Assembly: GCA_022447625.1 (NCBI GenBank)
Contig: JAKVAX010000029.1
Location: forward strand, 1 to 38,159
DNA length: 38,159 bases
Source: Flavobacteriales bacterium
GTDB lineage: Bacteria > Bacteroidota > Bacteroidia > Flavobacteriales_D > Sanyastnellaceae
Direction of reading: 5' to 3'
Below the pieces are notes generated by a model. The model made no database searches, was not told the DNA's origin, and saw only the letters and a program-made list of their open reading frames with translations. Position numbers and translations under genes: made by a program. Below are positions 1 through 8,535 of this stretch, in pieces. The first letter of the stretch is position 1; each line of letters begins with the position of its first letter.

Positions 1-33
1 GTTAATTCACCTAGCTCATACACTCAAATGGAG

Positions 34-124
34 GTGGGTCAATTTCAGCGAAAGGGTGGGTCAATTTGAAACGAAGGAAGTGGGTCACTTTCACCGAAAA
101 GGGTGGGTCAGTTTAAGCGAAGGT
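34..124. repeat. Four ~23-bp direct repeats, possible IS21-family end
   Basis: Four tandem copies begin at 34, 56, 80 and 103 (spacing 22-24 bp). Each starts GTGGGTCA, continues with a T-run and ends near CGAAGG. Multiple ~20-bp repeats inside the termini are a known property of IS21-family elements, where the IstA transposase binds them. The rest of the element would lie left of the window. The repeats directly abut a broken reading frame (129-438), which fits an insertion or deletion junction. The family assignment is from pattern memory; no transposase is visible here. Confidence 0.45.
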
Positions 125-128
125 TGCA

Positions 129-438
129 CTGGAGAGTCGTCATCACCGGTCGTTCCTTGTTGTGCCGCGATTGCCCCTGTGATTTCAGCGAGATCTATTA
201 CGGCTATATCATTTAAACACAGAATACTTTGGTTTTGGCTGAACTTATTACACTTAATGAGTAATCCTTGACCTTCTTGACCTACTGTAGAACTACCATT
301 TGTTCCCATAGCGAGTACTCCAACATTGAGTTGGTCAAAGCTGTTATTGTATATGATTTCTTGGCCTAGACCATTGTTATTGACCACAATTCCTACATTA
401 TAGGATGGTGAATTTACCGTGAAGGTGTTCAGCGTGTT
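129..438 (-). pseudogene. Fragment of a secreted beta-helix-type surface protein
   Basis: The minus strand is open from just after a TAG at 439-441 down into the direct repeats. It encodes about 100 residues with no credible start or stop of its own. The text resembles right-handed beta-helix repeats of large Bacteroidota surface proteins: YNNSFDQLNVGVLAM followed by GLLIKCNKFSQNQ, with Asn/Phe/Gly spacing typical of parallel coils. It then ends in a linker rich in Q, G, D and S. The upstream end is cut by a stop and the downstream end by the IS21-like repeats, so I read it as the relic of a much larger gene. The family call is by eye. Confidence 0.5.
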
Positions 439-558
439 CTAACTAGAAAAGTGATCGTTCAGACTAAATATTTTTTCCTGTAAAAACTTTGAGTATTTAA
501 GAGCCTGCTTAAGCAACTTATCAAGTCCAAGTAACGTCTTTAAACGAACACTGGATTC

Positions 559-2916
559 ATGAGACTAACACTTACGATCTTTTTCTGCCTGTTTATTACT
601 ACTATTTGTGCTCAAGAAAAGCATACACTCTCTGGATATCTCACAGATCAAGATACCGGTGAACCATTAATCGGAGCCTCTGTTTTTGAGTCTGAAACTG
701 GTAAAGGAACCATATCAAATATCTATGGATTTTATTCGCTCACAATTGATGCAGGCGATAAAGAAATCATCTTCACATATGTTGGTTATCAATCAGTGAA
801 AAAAATATTCACTTTTGATAAAGACTTCAAAATGAATGTGGCTTTGGCTTCTGGAACATTACTCGAAGCTGCAGAAATTGAAGCGGATCAAGGCACACAA
901 ATTCAAAATACTTCCAAAATGGGAAGTATTGAGCTAGACATGCAGGAGATAAAAACACTTCCTGTATTGCTAGGAGAACAGGATATTCTAAAGACCTTAC
1001 AACTAATGCCTGGTGTTCAGTCTGGTTCTGAGGGCACATCCGGCTTCTATGTAAGAGGAGGAGGTCCAGATCAAAATCTAATTCTCTTAGACGGAGTTCC
1101 CGTGTACAATGCCTCTCACCTATTTGGATTCTTTTCAGTTTTCAATTCAGACGCCATTCGAAATGCCGAAATCATTAAAGGAGGCTTCCCAGCCAGATAT
1201 GGTGGGCGATTGTCTTCAGTATTGGACATTCGAATGAAAGAAGGAAACAATAAAGAACTTAGAGGCGCTGGAAGCGTCGGTCTTATTAGTTCCAGACTTA
1301 CCCTAGAAGGGCCAATTAAAAATGAAAACACCTCTTTCTTGGTTTCTGGGAGAAGAACTTACATTGATTTATTGACAAGACCATTGGCGAGGGCTGCTAG
1401 CGAGGGGGATGAAACTGGCGGCTATTACTTCTGGGATCTCAATGCGAAAGTGAACCACCGGATTGATGATAAAAACAGACTCTTTCTTAGCTTTTACGGA
1501 GGAAAGGATCGTGGTTTCTATCGAGATGATCAAGGAAATGTGCTTAATCCGAGTGAACTCGGAATGGCTGCGCTGGAATGGGGAAACATCATCACAGCCT
1601 TACGTTGGAATCGGGAATTAAACAACAAGACTTTTCTGAATACAACAGCAACATTTTCCGATTACCGTTTCATAACGGAACTAAAACAACGATTTAATGA
1701 ACCTGATGGCAAGTCTGAATTCTTATTCCAATACACCTCCGGAATTCAAGATTTCGCTCTTAAATCAGATCTGGATTATGCGCCAAATACTAGCCATTAC
1801 GTGAAGGCTGGGGCTGCTCTAATTCATCATAGATTCAGACCTGGTGTCAATACGTTAGAAATAGATGATATTGGAGAAGCTCCAATTGATACGACATTTG
1901 GAAATGCTGATGTTCGTTCCTTCGAATTCTACAGTTATTTAGAAGACGACTGGGAAATCAATGAAAGATGGAAAGTGAACGCGGGTGTTCACTTTAGTGG
2001 TTTGCTTCAGAATAGTGAAGATTTCTTTAGTGTGCAGCCAAGAATTGTACTTCGATGGTTGCTAAACGAAAAACATTCCATAAAGCTTGGATACGCTACA
2101 ATGGCACAATACCTACATCTATTAACCAATACCGGTATTGGCCTTCCCACTGATCTATGGCTTCCAGCTGTGAAAGAAGCGCCAGCTCAGTTGAGTCAAC
2201 AGATCTCCATTGGATGGGCACACACACCGTTAACCGGTTACGAGGTGAGCGTGGAAGGGTATTACAAAGACATGAGTAATCTCATTGAGTATAAGAATGG
2301 TGCGAGCTTCTTTGGGAGTAGTGACAATTGGATCGAAAAAATCGAATCTGGGAGAGGTTGGAGCTATGGAGCAGAGTTACTCGTTCGTAAAAAGAAAGGA
2401 AACTGGACAGGATGGCTCGGTTACACCTGGTCAAAAACAGAAAGACAGTTTGAAAACATCAATTTTGGTCGCGTATTTCCGTATCGATATGACCGAAGGC
2501 ATGACGTATCAGTTGCGATTAGCTACAGCAAAAATGAGTCTGTGGATTTCGGAGTTGTTTGGGTATACGGAACGGGAAATGCCGTTTCTCTTAGGGAAGC
2601 CACCTACTACACTTTCTATCCTCAAATTGAGAATGGGCAACTTTTCTACAATAATGTTGATTATATCGAAGAGCGAAATGGTTACCGAATGCCAGCATAC
2701 CATCGCCTAGATGTTTCAGCGAACTTTCATAAGGAGAAGAAATGGGGAAAGAGGACATGGAGCGTAGGACTCTACAATGCTTATAACAGACAAAACCCTT
2801 TCTTCCTTCAGTTTGAAAATATATTTAATAGCGATACACAGACCTCAGAAACGAAGTTGTATCAATACTCTCTTTTCCCTGTTATTCCAAGTGTTTCTTA
2901 TTCATTTAGTTTCTAA
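559..2916 (+). CDS. TonB-dependent receptor with CarboxypepD_reg-like N-domain
   Basis: This is an outer-membrane transporter that uses TonB energy to import a bound ligand; the ligand is unknown. A signal peptide (residues 1-19, ending TTICAQ) is followed by a carboxypeptidase regulatory-like beta-sandwich (about 22-110, with GEPLIGASVF and FTYVGYQ). Next comes a plug domain (about 125-235, with FYVRGGGPDQNLILLDGVPVY and GGFPARYGGR), then a long beta-barrel ending in Phe, as outer-membrane barrels usually do. At 785 residues it is shorter than SusC proteins and no SusD gene follows. The next gene, a DUF4249 lipoprotein, starts 2 nt after the stop, so the two are co-transcribed. This receptor/DUF4249 pair recurs in Bacteroidota; its substrate is not established. 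Confidence 0.93.
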   Translation: MRLTLTIFFCLFITTICAQEKHTLSGYLTDQDTGEPLIGASVFESETGKGTISNIYGFYSLTIDAGDKEIIFTYVGYQSVKKIFTFDKDFKMNVALASGTLLEAAEIEADQGTQIQNTSKMGSIELDMQEIKTLPVLLGEQDILKTLQLMPGVQSGSEGTSGFYVRGGGPDQNLILLDGVPVYNASHLFGFFSVFNSDAIRNAEIIKGGFPARYGGRLSSVLDIRMKEGNNKELRGAGSVGLISSRLTLEGPIKNENTSFLVSGRRTYIDLLTRPLARAASEGDETGGYYFWDLNAKVNHRIDDKNRLFLSFYGGKDRGFYRDDQGNVLNPSELGMAALEWGNIITALRWNRELNNKTFLNTTATFSDYRFITELKQRFNEPDGKSEFLFQYTSGIQDFALKSDLDYAPNTSHYVKAGAALIHHRFRPGVNTLEIDDIGEAPIDTTFGNADVRSFEFYSYLEDDWEINERWKVNAGVHFSGLLQNSEDFFSVQPRIVLRWLLNEKHSIKLGYATMAQYLHLLTNTGIGLPTDLWLPAVKEAPAQLSQQISIGWAHTPLTGYEVSVEGYYKDMSNLIEYKNGASFFGSSDNWIEKIESGRGWSYGAELLVRKKKGNWTGWLGYTWSKTERQFENINFGRVFPYRYDRRHDVSVAISYSKNESVDFGVVWVYGTGNAVSLREATYYTFYPQIENGQLFYNNVDYIEERNGYRMPAYHRLDVSANFHKEKKWGKRTWSVGLYNAYNRQNPFFLQFENIFNSDTQTSETKLYQYSLFPVIPSVSYSFSF

Positions 2917-2918
2917 TC

Positions 2919-3767
2919 ATGAAAAACTCATTGTTCATTATTTTGAGTCTTGGTCTATTTCTTTCCTCTTGTAGGAAAGAAATCAAGTTTGAAGGAGACC
3001 TAGCTGAACCGAAATTGGTAATTAACAGCGTTCTGACGGCAGGCATGGAGATTGTAGTAAACGCCTCAAAGAGTTCTCCAATGACCTCTAACCTACCCAC
3101 TATCTTCTTAACCGACGCTACCATTGAAATGTGGCGAGGCAATCAATATCTTGGTACCCTCGAACATAACGAAAATGGGAATTACCTTTTGGATCATGTG
3201 GTAACCCCGGGGAACTACAGGATTCAAGCAAGTGCACCTGGATTGAAATCCGTTAGCGCAGAAACCTCTGTCCCAGAGGCTACAACGTTTGAATTAGGTG
3301 ATATATCCTATAACTCGCCTCCTTTAAACGAAGATCATTCCTATTATGACAGAAAGGTTGAAATCATCATTCATGACCCTCCAGAAGATAACTTCTATTT
3401 ACTGACATACGTCTTCGTTAATGATAGTTATCTCGATTATCTAACATTCTACAGCATAGACCCAAATATTGAAAGAAATTCAAATGATGAGCTCCATGAT
3501 TCTGGTGCATTGATCAATGATAACGGATTTAATGGTCAACGATATAGATTAAATGCTCATGTATTTGCCCCCCAATTGCAGCAGGAATCGAGTGGTTTTT
3601 TATTTGAAACCATAAACGAAGATTATGCTCGTTACATCCGAAGTTATCGAGCAGGTGATAATGAGGGGTTCTTCGGAGAACCGGTACAATATTATACTAA
3701 CGTCGAAAACGGAATCGGTGTTTTTTGCGGGAAGAATGCTCAACCGGTGCTGATTCTTCCGGATTAG
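2919..3767 (+). CDS. DUF4249 family lipoprotein
   Basis: This is a predicted surface or periplasmic lipoprotein partnered with the TonB receptor just upstream. The N-terminus is a lipoprotein signal with lipobox LSSC and Cys18 as the lipidation site. It is followed by the domain start typical of DUF4249 (KLVINSVLTAGMEIVVNASKSSP), predicted beta-rich, and by the C-terminal region around YARYIRSYRAG and ENGIGVFCG. Length (282 residues) is normal for the family. The gene begins 2 nt after the receptor stop, and a strong terminator follows at 3940-3974, closing a two-gene operon. DUF4249 has no known biochemical function; a role as receptor accessory lipoprotein is inference from gene order. Confidence 0.85.
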   Translation: MKNSLFIILSLGLFLSSCRKEIKFEGDLAEPKLVINSVLTAGMEIVVNASKSSPMTSNLPTIFLTDATIEMWRGNQYLGTLEHNENGNYLLDHVVTPGNYRIQASAPGLKSVSAETSVPEATTFELGDISYNSPPLNEDHSYYDRKVEIIIHDPPEDNFYLLTYVFVNDSYLDYLTFYSIDPNIERNSNDELHDSGALINDNGFNGQRYRLNAHVFAPQLQQESSGFLFETINEDYARYIRSYRAGDNEGFFGEPVQYYTNVENGIGVFCGKNAQPVLILPD

Positions 3768-3939
3768 ATTTTCACTAAATCATTTGCTTTCATAGCATTA
3801 AGAATGAGTTCACTTGTTCCTCTTGAAACATTGGAGCAACCTTCGATTAGAATTCAAACCCATGTGCGTCAAGTGTTTCCGACTGTTTCTTTCATCCCTG
3901 TCCGCGTCAATTCTAGCCCGTCCGGACCGCTGAAACTTG

Positions 3940-3974
3940 AAAGAGCTCTCGGAAACCGGGAGCTCTTTTTTTTT
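3940..3974 (+). terminator. Rho-independent terminator of receptor/DUF4249 operon
   Basis: A 13-bp stem (arms 3940-3952 and 3956-3968, one U-G wobble, AAA loop) is followed by a run of nine T to 3974. It lies about 170 bp after the DUF4249 stop. The rest of the 3768-4238 gap holds no credible gene; it contains heptad-type repeats near 3977-3990 and at 4066-4100. Confidence 0.9.
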
Positions 3975-4065
3975 ATAGAATGCAGATTGCGGTGGCGCAG
4001 CCGTAGCGAAAGAATCGGACGCCTGACGCCGGAAGAATCAAATCCTCCTGAAAGCTCAACCCCCT

Positions 4066-4100
4066 CCGTCCACCGTCCACGGTCCACCGTCTGCCACGAA
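4066..4100. repeat. Heptad (7-bp period) tandem repeat, GTCCAC type
   Basis: Five consecutive 7-mers in register: CCGTCCA, CCGTCCA, CGGTCCA, CCGTCTG, CCACGAA. A weaker pair (AGAATGC, AGATTGC) lies at 3977-3990. The same unit family recurs at 25131-25172 and, as its complement, at 38011-38080. Confidence 0.85.
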
Positions 4101-4238
4101 TGTCGTATCTTTAGGGTACACCAAACCAAACACTAACGTCAGATTCAACTACCGCTCCTTTTCGCAGTGACGATGTCGTAACCCGTCTTGCTGATTCTTG
4201 GGAGGTGATGGTAGAGAGGATTGAACTAACCTGAACCT

Positions 4239-6152
4239 ATGCGCTATTTATTGACTGGTCTATTGCTTGCAGCCCTTGCTATCCCGGCTTTTTCGCAAGA
4301 AGAGAAGAAGGTGCTGATTATTGGAATTGATGGTACAAGATCCGATGCTCTGCAAGCGGCGAATACCCCAAATATAGACGGACTTATCGCGAACGGATTT
4401 TATAGTCCGGATGCCTTGAGCAATGACATTACCATCAGCGGACCAGCATGGTCTTCCATCCTCACAGGAGTATGGTCTGATAAGCACTTGGTAACGGGGA
4501 ACGGGTTCTCGCAAGACGACTTTGATACCTACCCAACGCTCTTCACACATCTTGAGAATCTGGATCCATCGATTCATACCGCGTCTATATGCCATTGGTC
4601 TCCGATCAACAACAATATCATTCAGGGTGCTACTGACTTTAGCTTGAACGTCTCATCTGATGCTGAGTTGAGTGCGCAGACGGTGAACTACCTCTCGACT
4701 CAAGATCCTGACTGTATGTTTATCCACTTTGATGAGGTAGATGGGGCAGGACACGGAAATGGATTTGCTACGGATGTCCCGCAATACATTGCCGCGATTG
4801 AGAATGTGGATCTACTCATAGGACCAATCCTCGAAGCAATTGAACAGAGACCAAACTATGCAAATGAAGATTGGTTGTACCTCTTGACGACTGATCACGG
4901 AGGTTTCGGAACCTCGCACGGTGGGACTACCATCGATGAACAACGTGTTTTCTTCATAGCCAGTGGAAACAGTGTTCCAAACGAGCTTCTTGAAGCACCC
5001 ACCACGACGATTGTTAATGGAGCGGCGAATTGCCTCGGGGAGAGCATTCCTCAGCTTGATTTTGACGGAAGCAATGACCGCGTAGAAATCTCTCCAGATG
5101 CACTTTTCGAGTTCGGAGCCTCTCAAGATTTCACCATCGAATGCCGTGTGCGAACGCAGCAAGCAGCGGATGTGGCGATCGTTGGAAACAAGGATTGGGA
5201 TTCAGGATTCTTGCCAGGCTTTGTCTTCTCTTTTGTGCTTCCTAACGGACCAGGGTGGAAGGTCAATATTGGAGACGGTTCGAGCCGCGTAGACTTGAAT
5301 ACTGGTGGTGCTATTGCTGATAACGAGTGGCACACGCTCAGTGTTTCTTTCGATCGTGACGGAATGATGCGAATGTATGAAGACGGCGTGTTCGTCGCAG
5401 AAGACGACATCAGCGGTATCGGGGATATCAATACCAGCGCCGGTTTAGTCTTTGGAACCGACATAGACCAAGGCTATGACTTCACAGGATCTATCGCGGA
5501 AGTCCGCGTATGGAACTCAGTGCTTGGAGCTCAGGAGATTCAAGACTGGAACTGTTCGTCGCTAGACAATACCCACCCAGACTATAGTAGCTTAATTGGC
5601 TACTGGAAACTCGATGAAGGAAACGATGCGGTTATCGTGAACGACTCCTCTCCAAACAACAATCAAGGAAACATCGTTGGTGCTGGATGGGATGAAAACA
5701 ATGTCATCACGGTAGTTGACTATTCAGGTACTCCTCGTATCGCCGATATCCCATCAACGGCAATGACGCATCTATGTGTGGAGATTGATCCACTCTGGGA
5801 TCTTGACGGAATCAGTTGGGTAGCTCCATGTCAACTCGCTGGTTGCCAGGGAGATTTGAATGAAGACGGGCTAGTAAACATCGCTGACCTTCTCGTCTTC
5901 CTCGAACAATTCGGTTGCCAAGAAAACTGCGGCAACGCCGATTTTGATAGCGATGGAACAGTCGACGCCGATGATATGCTAGTCTTCCTCGCCAACTTCG
6001 GTATCCCGTGTGATGCAGGCATTCAAGAAGTAGAGTTCGAGGTAAATCGCCCAGCCTTCCCTCAACAGCACAAGGTCGCCTACTTCGGTCAACTCTGCGG
6101 CACAACCGGACATGTTTGTAAGCATGGAGGGCAAACTAAGAGGGAAGACTAA
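4239..6152 (+). CDS. Secreted phosphodiesterase/LamG/dockerin-like protein
   Basis: This is a predicted exported hydrolase of the alkaline-phosphatase/nucleotide pyrophosphatase superfamily. A signal peptide (1-20, ending AIPAFSQ) precedes the catalytic domain. Metal-site motifs are visible: VLIIGIDGTRSD (Asp31), a nucleophile region TISGPAWSSILTG (Thr65 or Ser67), DEVDGAGHG and TTDHGGFGTSHGG. Residues about 269-430 form a LamG/concanavalin-like domain (DFDGSNDRVEI to FTGSIAEVRVW), probably glycan-binding. Two dockerin-like repeats follow (GDLNEDGLVNIADLLVFLEQF, then DFDSDGTVDADDMLVFL), with paired Cys. The last ~45 residues have no recognisable fold, and no T9SS domain is present. Substrate unknown; the enzyme class is well supported. 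Confidence 0.85.
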   Translation: MRYLLTGLLLAALAIPAFSQEEKKVLIIGIDGTRSDALQAANTPNIDGLIANGFYSPDALSNDITISGPAWSSILTGVWSDKHLVTGNGFSQDDFDTYPTLFTHLENLDPSIHTASICHWSPINNNIIQGATDFSLNVSSDAELSAQTVNYLSTQDPDCMFIHFDEVDGAGHGNGFATDVPQYIAAIENVDLLIGPILEAIEQRPNYANEDWLYLLTTDHGGFGTSHGGTTIDEQRVFFIASGNSVPNELLEAPTTTIVNGAANCLGESIPQLDFDGSNDRVEISPDALFEFGASQDFTIECRVRTQQAADVAIVGNKDWDSGFLPGFVFSFVLPNGPGWKVNIGDGSSRVDLNTGGAIADNEWHTLSVSFDRDGMMRMYEDGVFVAEDDISGIGDINTSAGLVFGTDIDQGYDFTGSIAEVRVWNSVLGAQEIQDWNCSSLDNTHPDYSSLIGYWKLDEGNDAVIVNDSSPNNNQGNIVGAGWDENNVITVVDYSGTPRIADIPSTAMTHLCVEIDPLWDLDGISWVAPCQLAGCQGDLNEDGLVNIADLLVFLEQFGCQENCGNADFDSDGTVDADDMLVFLANFGIPCDAGIQEVEFEVNRPAFPQQHKVAYFGQLCGTTGHVCKHGGQTKRED

Positions 6153-6366
6153 GCTGTATGCTGTAGGCAGTATGCAGAACACAGAACGCAGATCGCGGAG
6201 AATCAAGCAATGGATGCCGGAGGCCGGAATTTGTCGTGTTCACCACTCAGTTTATATATAGGAGGCTTTAGGCGAGGTTCTTGGTTTTTAGTTCTTAGTG
6301 ATTTCCGGCATCCGTTAGGTTTGTGTTACGGTTATGTCCCTAGTCCCTAGAGGCTCGTCCCTCGTC
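6152..6366. repeat. Three heptad tandem tracts in a 334-bp intergenic gap
   Basis: The gap 6153-6486 has no gene. Eleven heptads in register run 6152-6228, drifting from TGCTGTA through CGCAGAT to TGCCGGA, and start on the last base of the upstream stop codon. A second tract (6276-6303) has GGTTCTT, GGTTTTT, AGTTCTT. A third (6336-6366) has GTCCCTA twice, then GAGGCTC and GTCCCTC. I see nothing else definable in the gap. Confidence 0.8.
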
Positions 6367-6486
6367 TATATCGTTTTCGTATATTCCCACTGGTCAAACT
6401 GCTGGCCCCTAATACCATACATTGCTTGTAGCTGATTCAAATTTTGGTTTGGACTGATTCTTGGAAAGTCTGCAACAAATTACTCG

Positions 6487-7119
6487 ATGAGCTGTCTAAT
6501 GAAATTCGCTTTATCCTTGCTTCTTGCTGGATTCGTATTTATGGCGAATAGTCAGTGCACGGAAATGAAGCTCTATGATCTTGAACTCGAAGACGACACG
6601 AGCGAGCTACTAATCCACAGTTGTGATCTTCCGGAGTGTGATATTGATTATTTCATCGCTGAGATTACAGTGAATGCAGATTTAGCTTCTGTGCAGAGGG
6701 TACTAGAAGATGTGAGCAAGTACAATGAATGGCAAGAACCGGTGACAGATTCTCGTTTAGTTCAAAAAACTTCAGAATCGAGTGCGATTATCTATGTGCG
6801 CATTCATCCCGAGTTGCTCTTTTTCAGCAAACCCTTTAAGGGATACTACAAAGTGCATAAGACAGAAGGAGAGGGGAGTATTCAATACTGTCTTCAATTG
6901 TCTAAAGAACATCAAGAACAAAACATCTCCGATAGTGACGAACGTATTGAGGAATCATTTGGGAAGTGGATCATTGAAGAAATAGATCCTGAGACTACAT
7001 TGATTCACCACGAGTTTTATCTCAAACCGCCTAATCAACCTTGTCGTATCGTCAATAAGGTTTCGAAAGATTCGATTCGAGAAACCTTGTTGAATCTTGA
7101 GAAGCTGGTGACAGGGTGA
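6487..7119 (+). CDS. Exported START/SRPBCC-like domain protein
   Basis: A 210-residue protein with a signal peptide (core FALSLLLAGFVFMANSQ), so probably periplasmic or secreted. The body resembles the START/SRPBCC helix-grip fold: a first strand with YFIAEITVNADLASVQRVLEDVSKYNEWQ, central strands with SAIIYVRIHPELLFF and YYKVHKTE, and a C-terminal helix IRETLLNLEKLV. In this superfamily the N-terminal motif (x-V-x-D-x-x-x-Y-x-x-W) leads into a hydrophobic ligand cavity; the ligand is unknown. Met1 and Met5 are both possible starts, and neither has a strong ribosome site. Fold call moderate, function unassigned. Confidence 0.7.
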   Translation: MSCLMKFALSLLLAGFVFMANSQCTEMKLYDLELEDDTSELLIHSCDLPECDIDYFIAEITVNADLASVQRVLEDVSKYNEWQEPVTDSRLVQKTSESSAIIYVRIHPELLFFSKPFKGYYKVHKTEGEGSIQYCLQLSKEHQEQNISDSDERIEESFGKWIIEEIDPETTLIHHEFYLKPPNQPCRIVNKVSKDSIRETLLNLEKLVTG

Positions 7120-7162
7120 TTTGGACTGCGGAACGCAGATTTTTAATGACTTCTTCTTTAAA

Positions 7163-7351
7163 TGTGAAATGAGATTCTCGAATCTTCATTGTGAACAAAA
7201 CTTTTCCATGAGTCATTGTGAAACGGAAGTTTCTGAATGCATTTGTGAACAGAGAAGTTCGAAATCCAATTGTGAACACAGCATTCCATTCTACCATTGT
7301 GAAATGCCATTGTCTAAAGCCAATTGTGAACAGAGTACGATGATCCTTTTT
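7163..7351. repeat. Seven-copy array with exact 27-bp period
   Basis: TGTGAA occurs at 7163, 7190, 7217, 7244, 7271, 7298 and 7325, always exactly 27 bp apart and usually inside ATTGTGAAC. The intervening ~18 bp vary, with a weaker shared TTC near the middle. One forward frame is open throughout and would read as nine-residue units of the form C-E-x-x-x-S-x-x-H/N, but it has no good start codon or ribosome site. The array lies between two convergent genes (ending 7119 and 7355). I annotate it as a repeat rather than a gene. Confidence 0.85.
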
Positions 7352-7354
7352 TCA

Positions 7355-8461
7355 TCACGGTAATTCCGGACGAATTCCTGTGACTTGATGAAATAACTTC
7401 ATGAGTCTGGTCTCTTCGCCAACAAAGTGATAAGTGCTGTGTTGGTGAGAGATTCTTTCACCCTCCTTTAATTCCCGTGAAGAAGAAGAAGTTTCCAATT
7501 CGTAATACGGACCTAAAACTGACCCATCTGGATTCGGGCCGTCGTTGTAGACGTTCAGAACGTCACCTTCGTAAGGTGCTTCCTGATGCTTCCATTCAGA
7601 ACATAAGAAGGAAGCTGATTTATCTGTATCATAAACAGTCAAAGTGAGGCACTGCGCTAAACTGTCATAACTGGCCAAGATGTTTCGATCGTATTTCGGC
7701 GCTAGCCCGATTTTGGCTTTCATCGTCCCATCAAGGGAAAACAACGCATAATCTCCTCGGTCAACTAATCGCTTCGAAAGATCTGCTTCAAAGTAATTGG
7801 TGTTTATTTGAGACCCTGTTTCTTTCGGAACTACAGCCCAACAAGAAGGGGAGGTCTTGAACTGTCCTAAAATCCAAATGTTGAGGAGACCATTTTCTTT
7901 GCTCCAAGACTCAGAAGAGCGATTGATAATATGATTAAAGCTACTGAAGGCAATACATTCAAGATGATTCAAGGCTTCAAGGCCTAGCTTTTCTTGAATC
8001 TCACGCTGATCATGCAACACAATTTCGCGTTCTATACGAATATCAAATGCTTGTCCTTGATAGTTCTTGAACTGACAATCCTTCCTTAATTGAAGTCGAT
8101 CTTCAAATCGTTCAACTAACTCAAACGCTTCCGAGTCAACACAAGCTGGTGTCTGCCAGTGCTCGAATTCGAAAGGAGCACCAGGCGCAAAGAATAAAGC
8201 AAACTGCCCTGCTTCTGGACCAATCCAAAATCGATCTTCACCGCCATAGGCATTGATGTGTGCTTGCCATTTTCCAGCTTTAATAAGCTCGTGATTAATC
8301 CAACCAAAGCCCGAAGAATTCTCTTTGATAGCGCTAGTTAATACCCGTCCTTGTAAGAATGGTGAAACAGCTATATATGAGCCATCTCTATGGAGTTCAA
8401 TGATTTCGCAATGAACTTTCAATGATTCGATTTCGTCACGGTAGCAGTAGGGCTCAGCCAT
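7355..8461 (-). CDS. DUF6786-like protein, possible mutarotase-type fold
   Basis: A 368-residue cytoplasmic-looking protein with no signal peptide. It matches my recollection of the DUF6786 family, with the landmark GGEDRFWIGPEAGQFALFF (residues about 74-92) and a late GPYYELETSSSSRELKEGE followed by HQHSTYHF. These beta-rich features and conserved acidic and His positions suggest a galactose-mutarotase-like (carbohydrate-handling) fold, but that is inference. The gene starts 74 bp after the end of the large sensor-regulator gene on the same strand, with no visible terminator between, so the two may be co-transcribed. No biochemical function is established. Confidence 0.6.
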   Translation of the reverse strand: MAEPYCYRDEIESLKVHCEIIELHRDGSYIAVSPFLQGRVLTSAIKENSSGFGWINHELIKAGKWQAHINAYGGEDRFWIGPEAGQFALFFAPGAPFEFEHWQTPACVDSEAFELVERFEDRLQLRKDCQFKNYQGQAFDIRIEREIVLHDQREIQEKLGLEALNHLECIAFSSFNHIINRSSESWSKENGLLNIWILGQFKTSPSCWAVVPKETGSQINTNYFEADLSKRLVDRGDYALFSLDGTMKAKIGLAPKYDRNILASYDSLAQCLTLTVYDTDKSASFLCSEWKHQEAPYEGDVLNVYNDGPNPDGSVLGPYYELETSSSSRELKEGERISHQHSTYHFVGEETRLMKLFHQVTGIRPELP

Positions 8462-8535
8462 GGAATGTTTGATGTAGGTCAGATGTAAGTTAGTTTAATC
8501 CTTTCTTAAAAGTTTAAGCCAGTTGCATTGAATGA

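Noticed and set aside
3804..4136. A 110-codon forward frame after the DUF4249 gene
   Set aside because: It runs through a strong terminator and a heptad repeat, and its composition is not protein-like.
4812..5464. Overlapping antisense frames in the phosphodiesterase/LamG gene
   Set aside because: The forward frame has catalytic motifs and a signal peptide; the antisense products show nothing recognisable.
7163..7351. The 27-bp array as a CRISPR array
   Set aside because: The conserved part is only about 9 bp and the spacers ~18 bp, far below CRISPR repeat and spacer sizes, and no cas gene is present.
7121..7363. An 80-residue Cys-Glu repeat protein read from the 27-bp array
   Set aside because: The only upstream start is a TTG without a ribosome site, inside a small heptad repeat, and the frame openness follows from the 27-bp period. 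Kept as a repeat.
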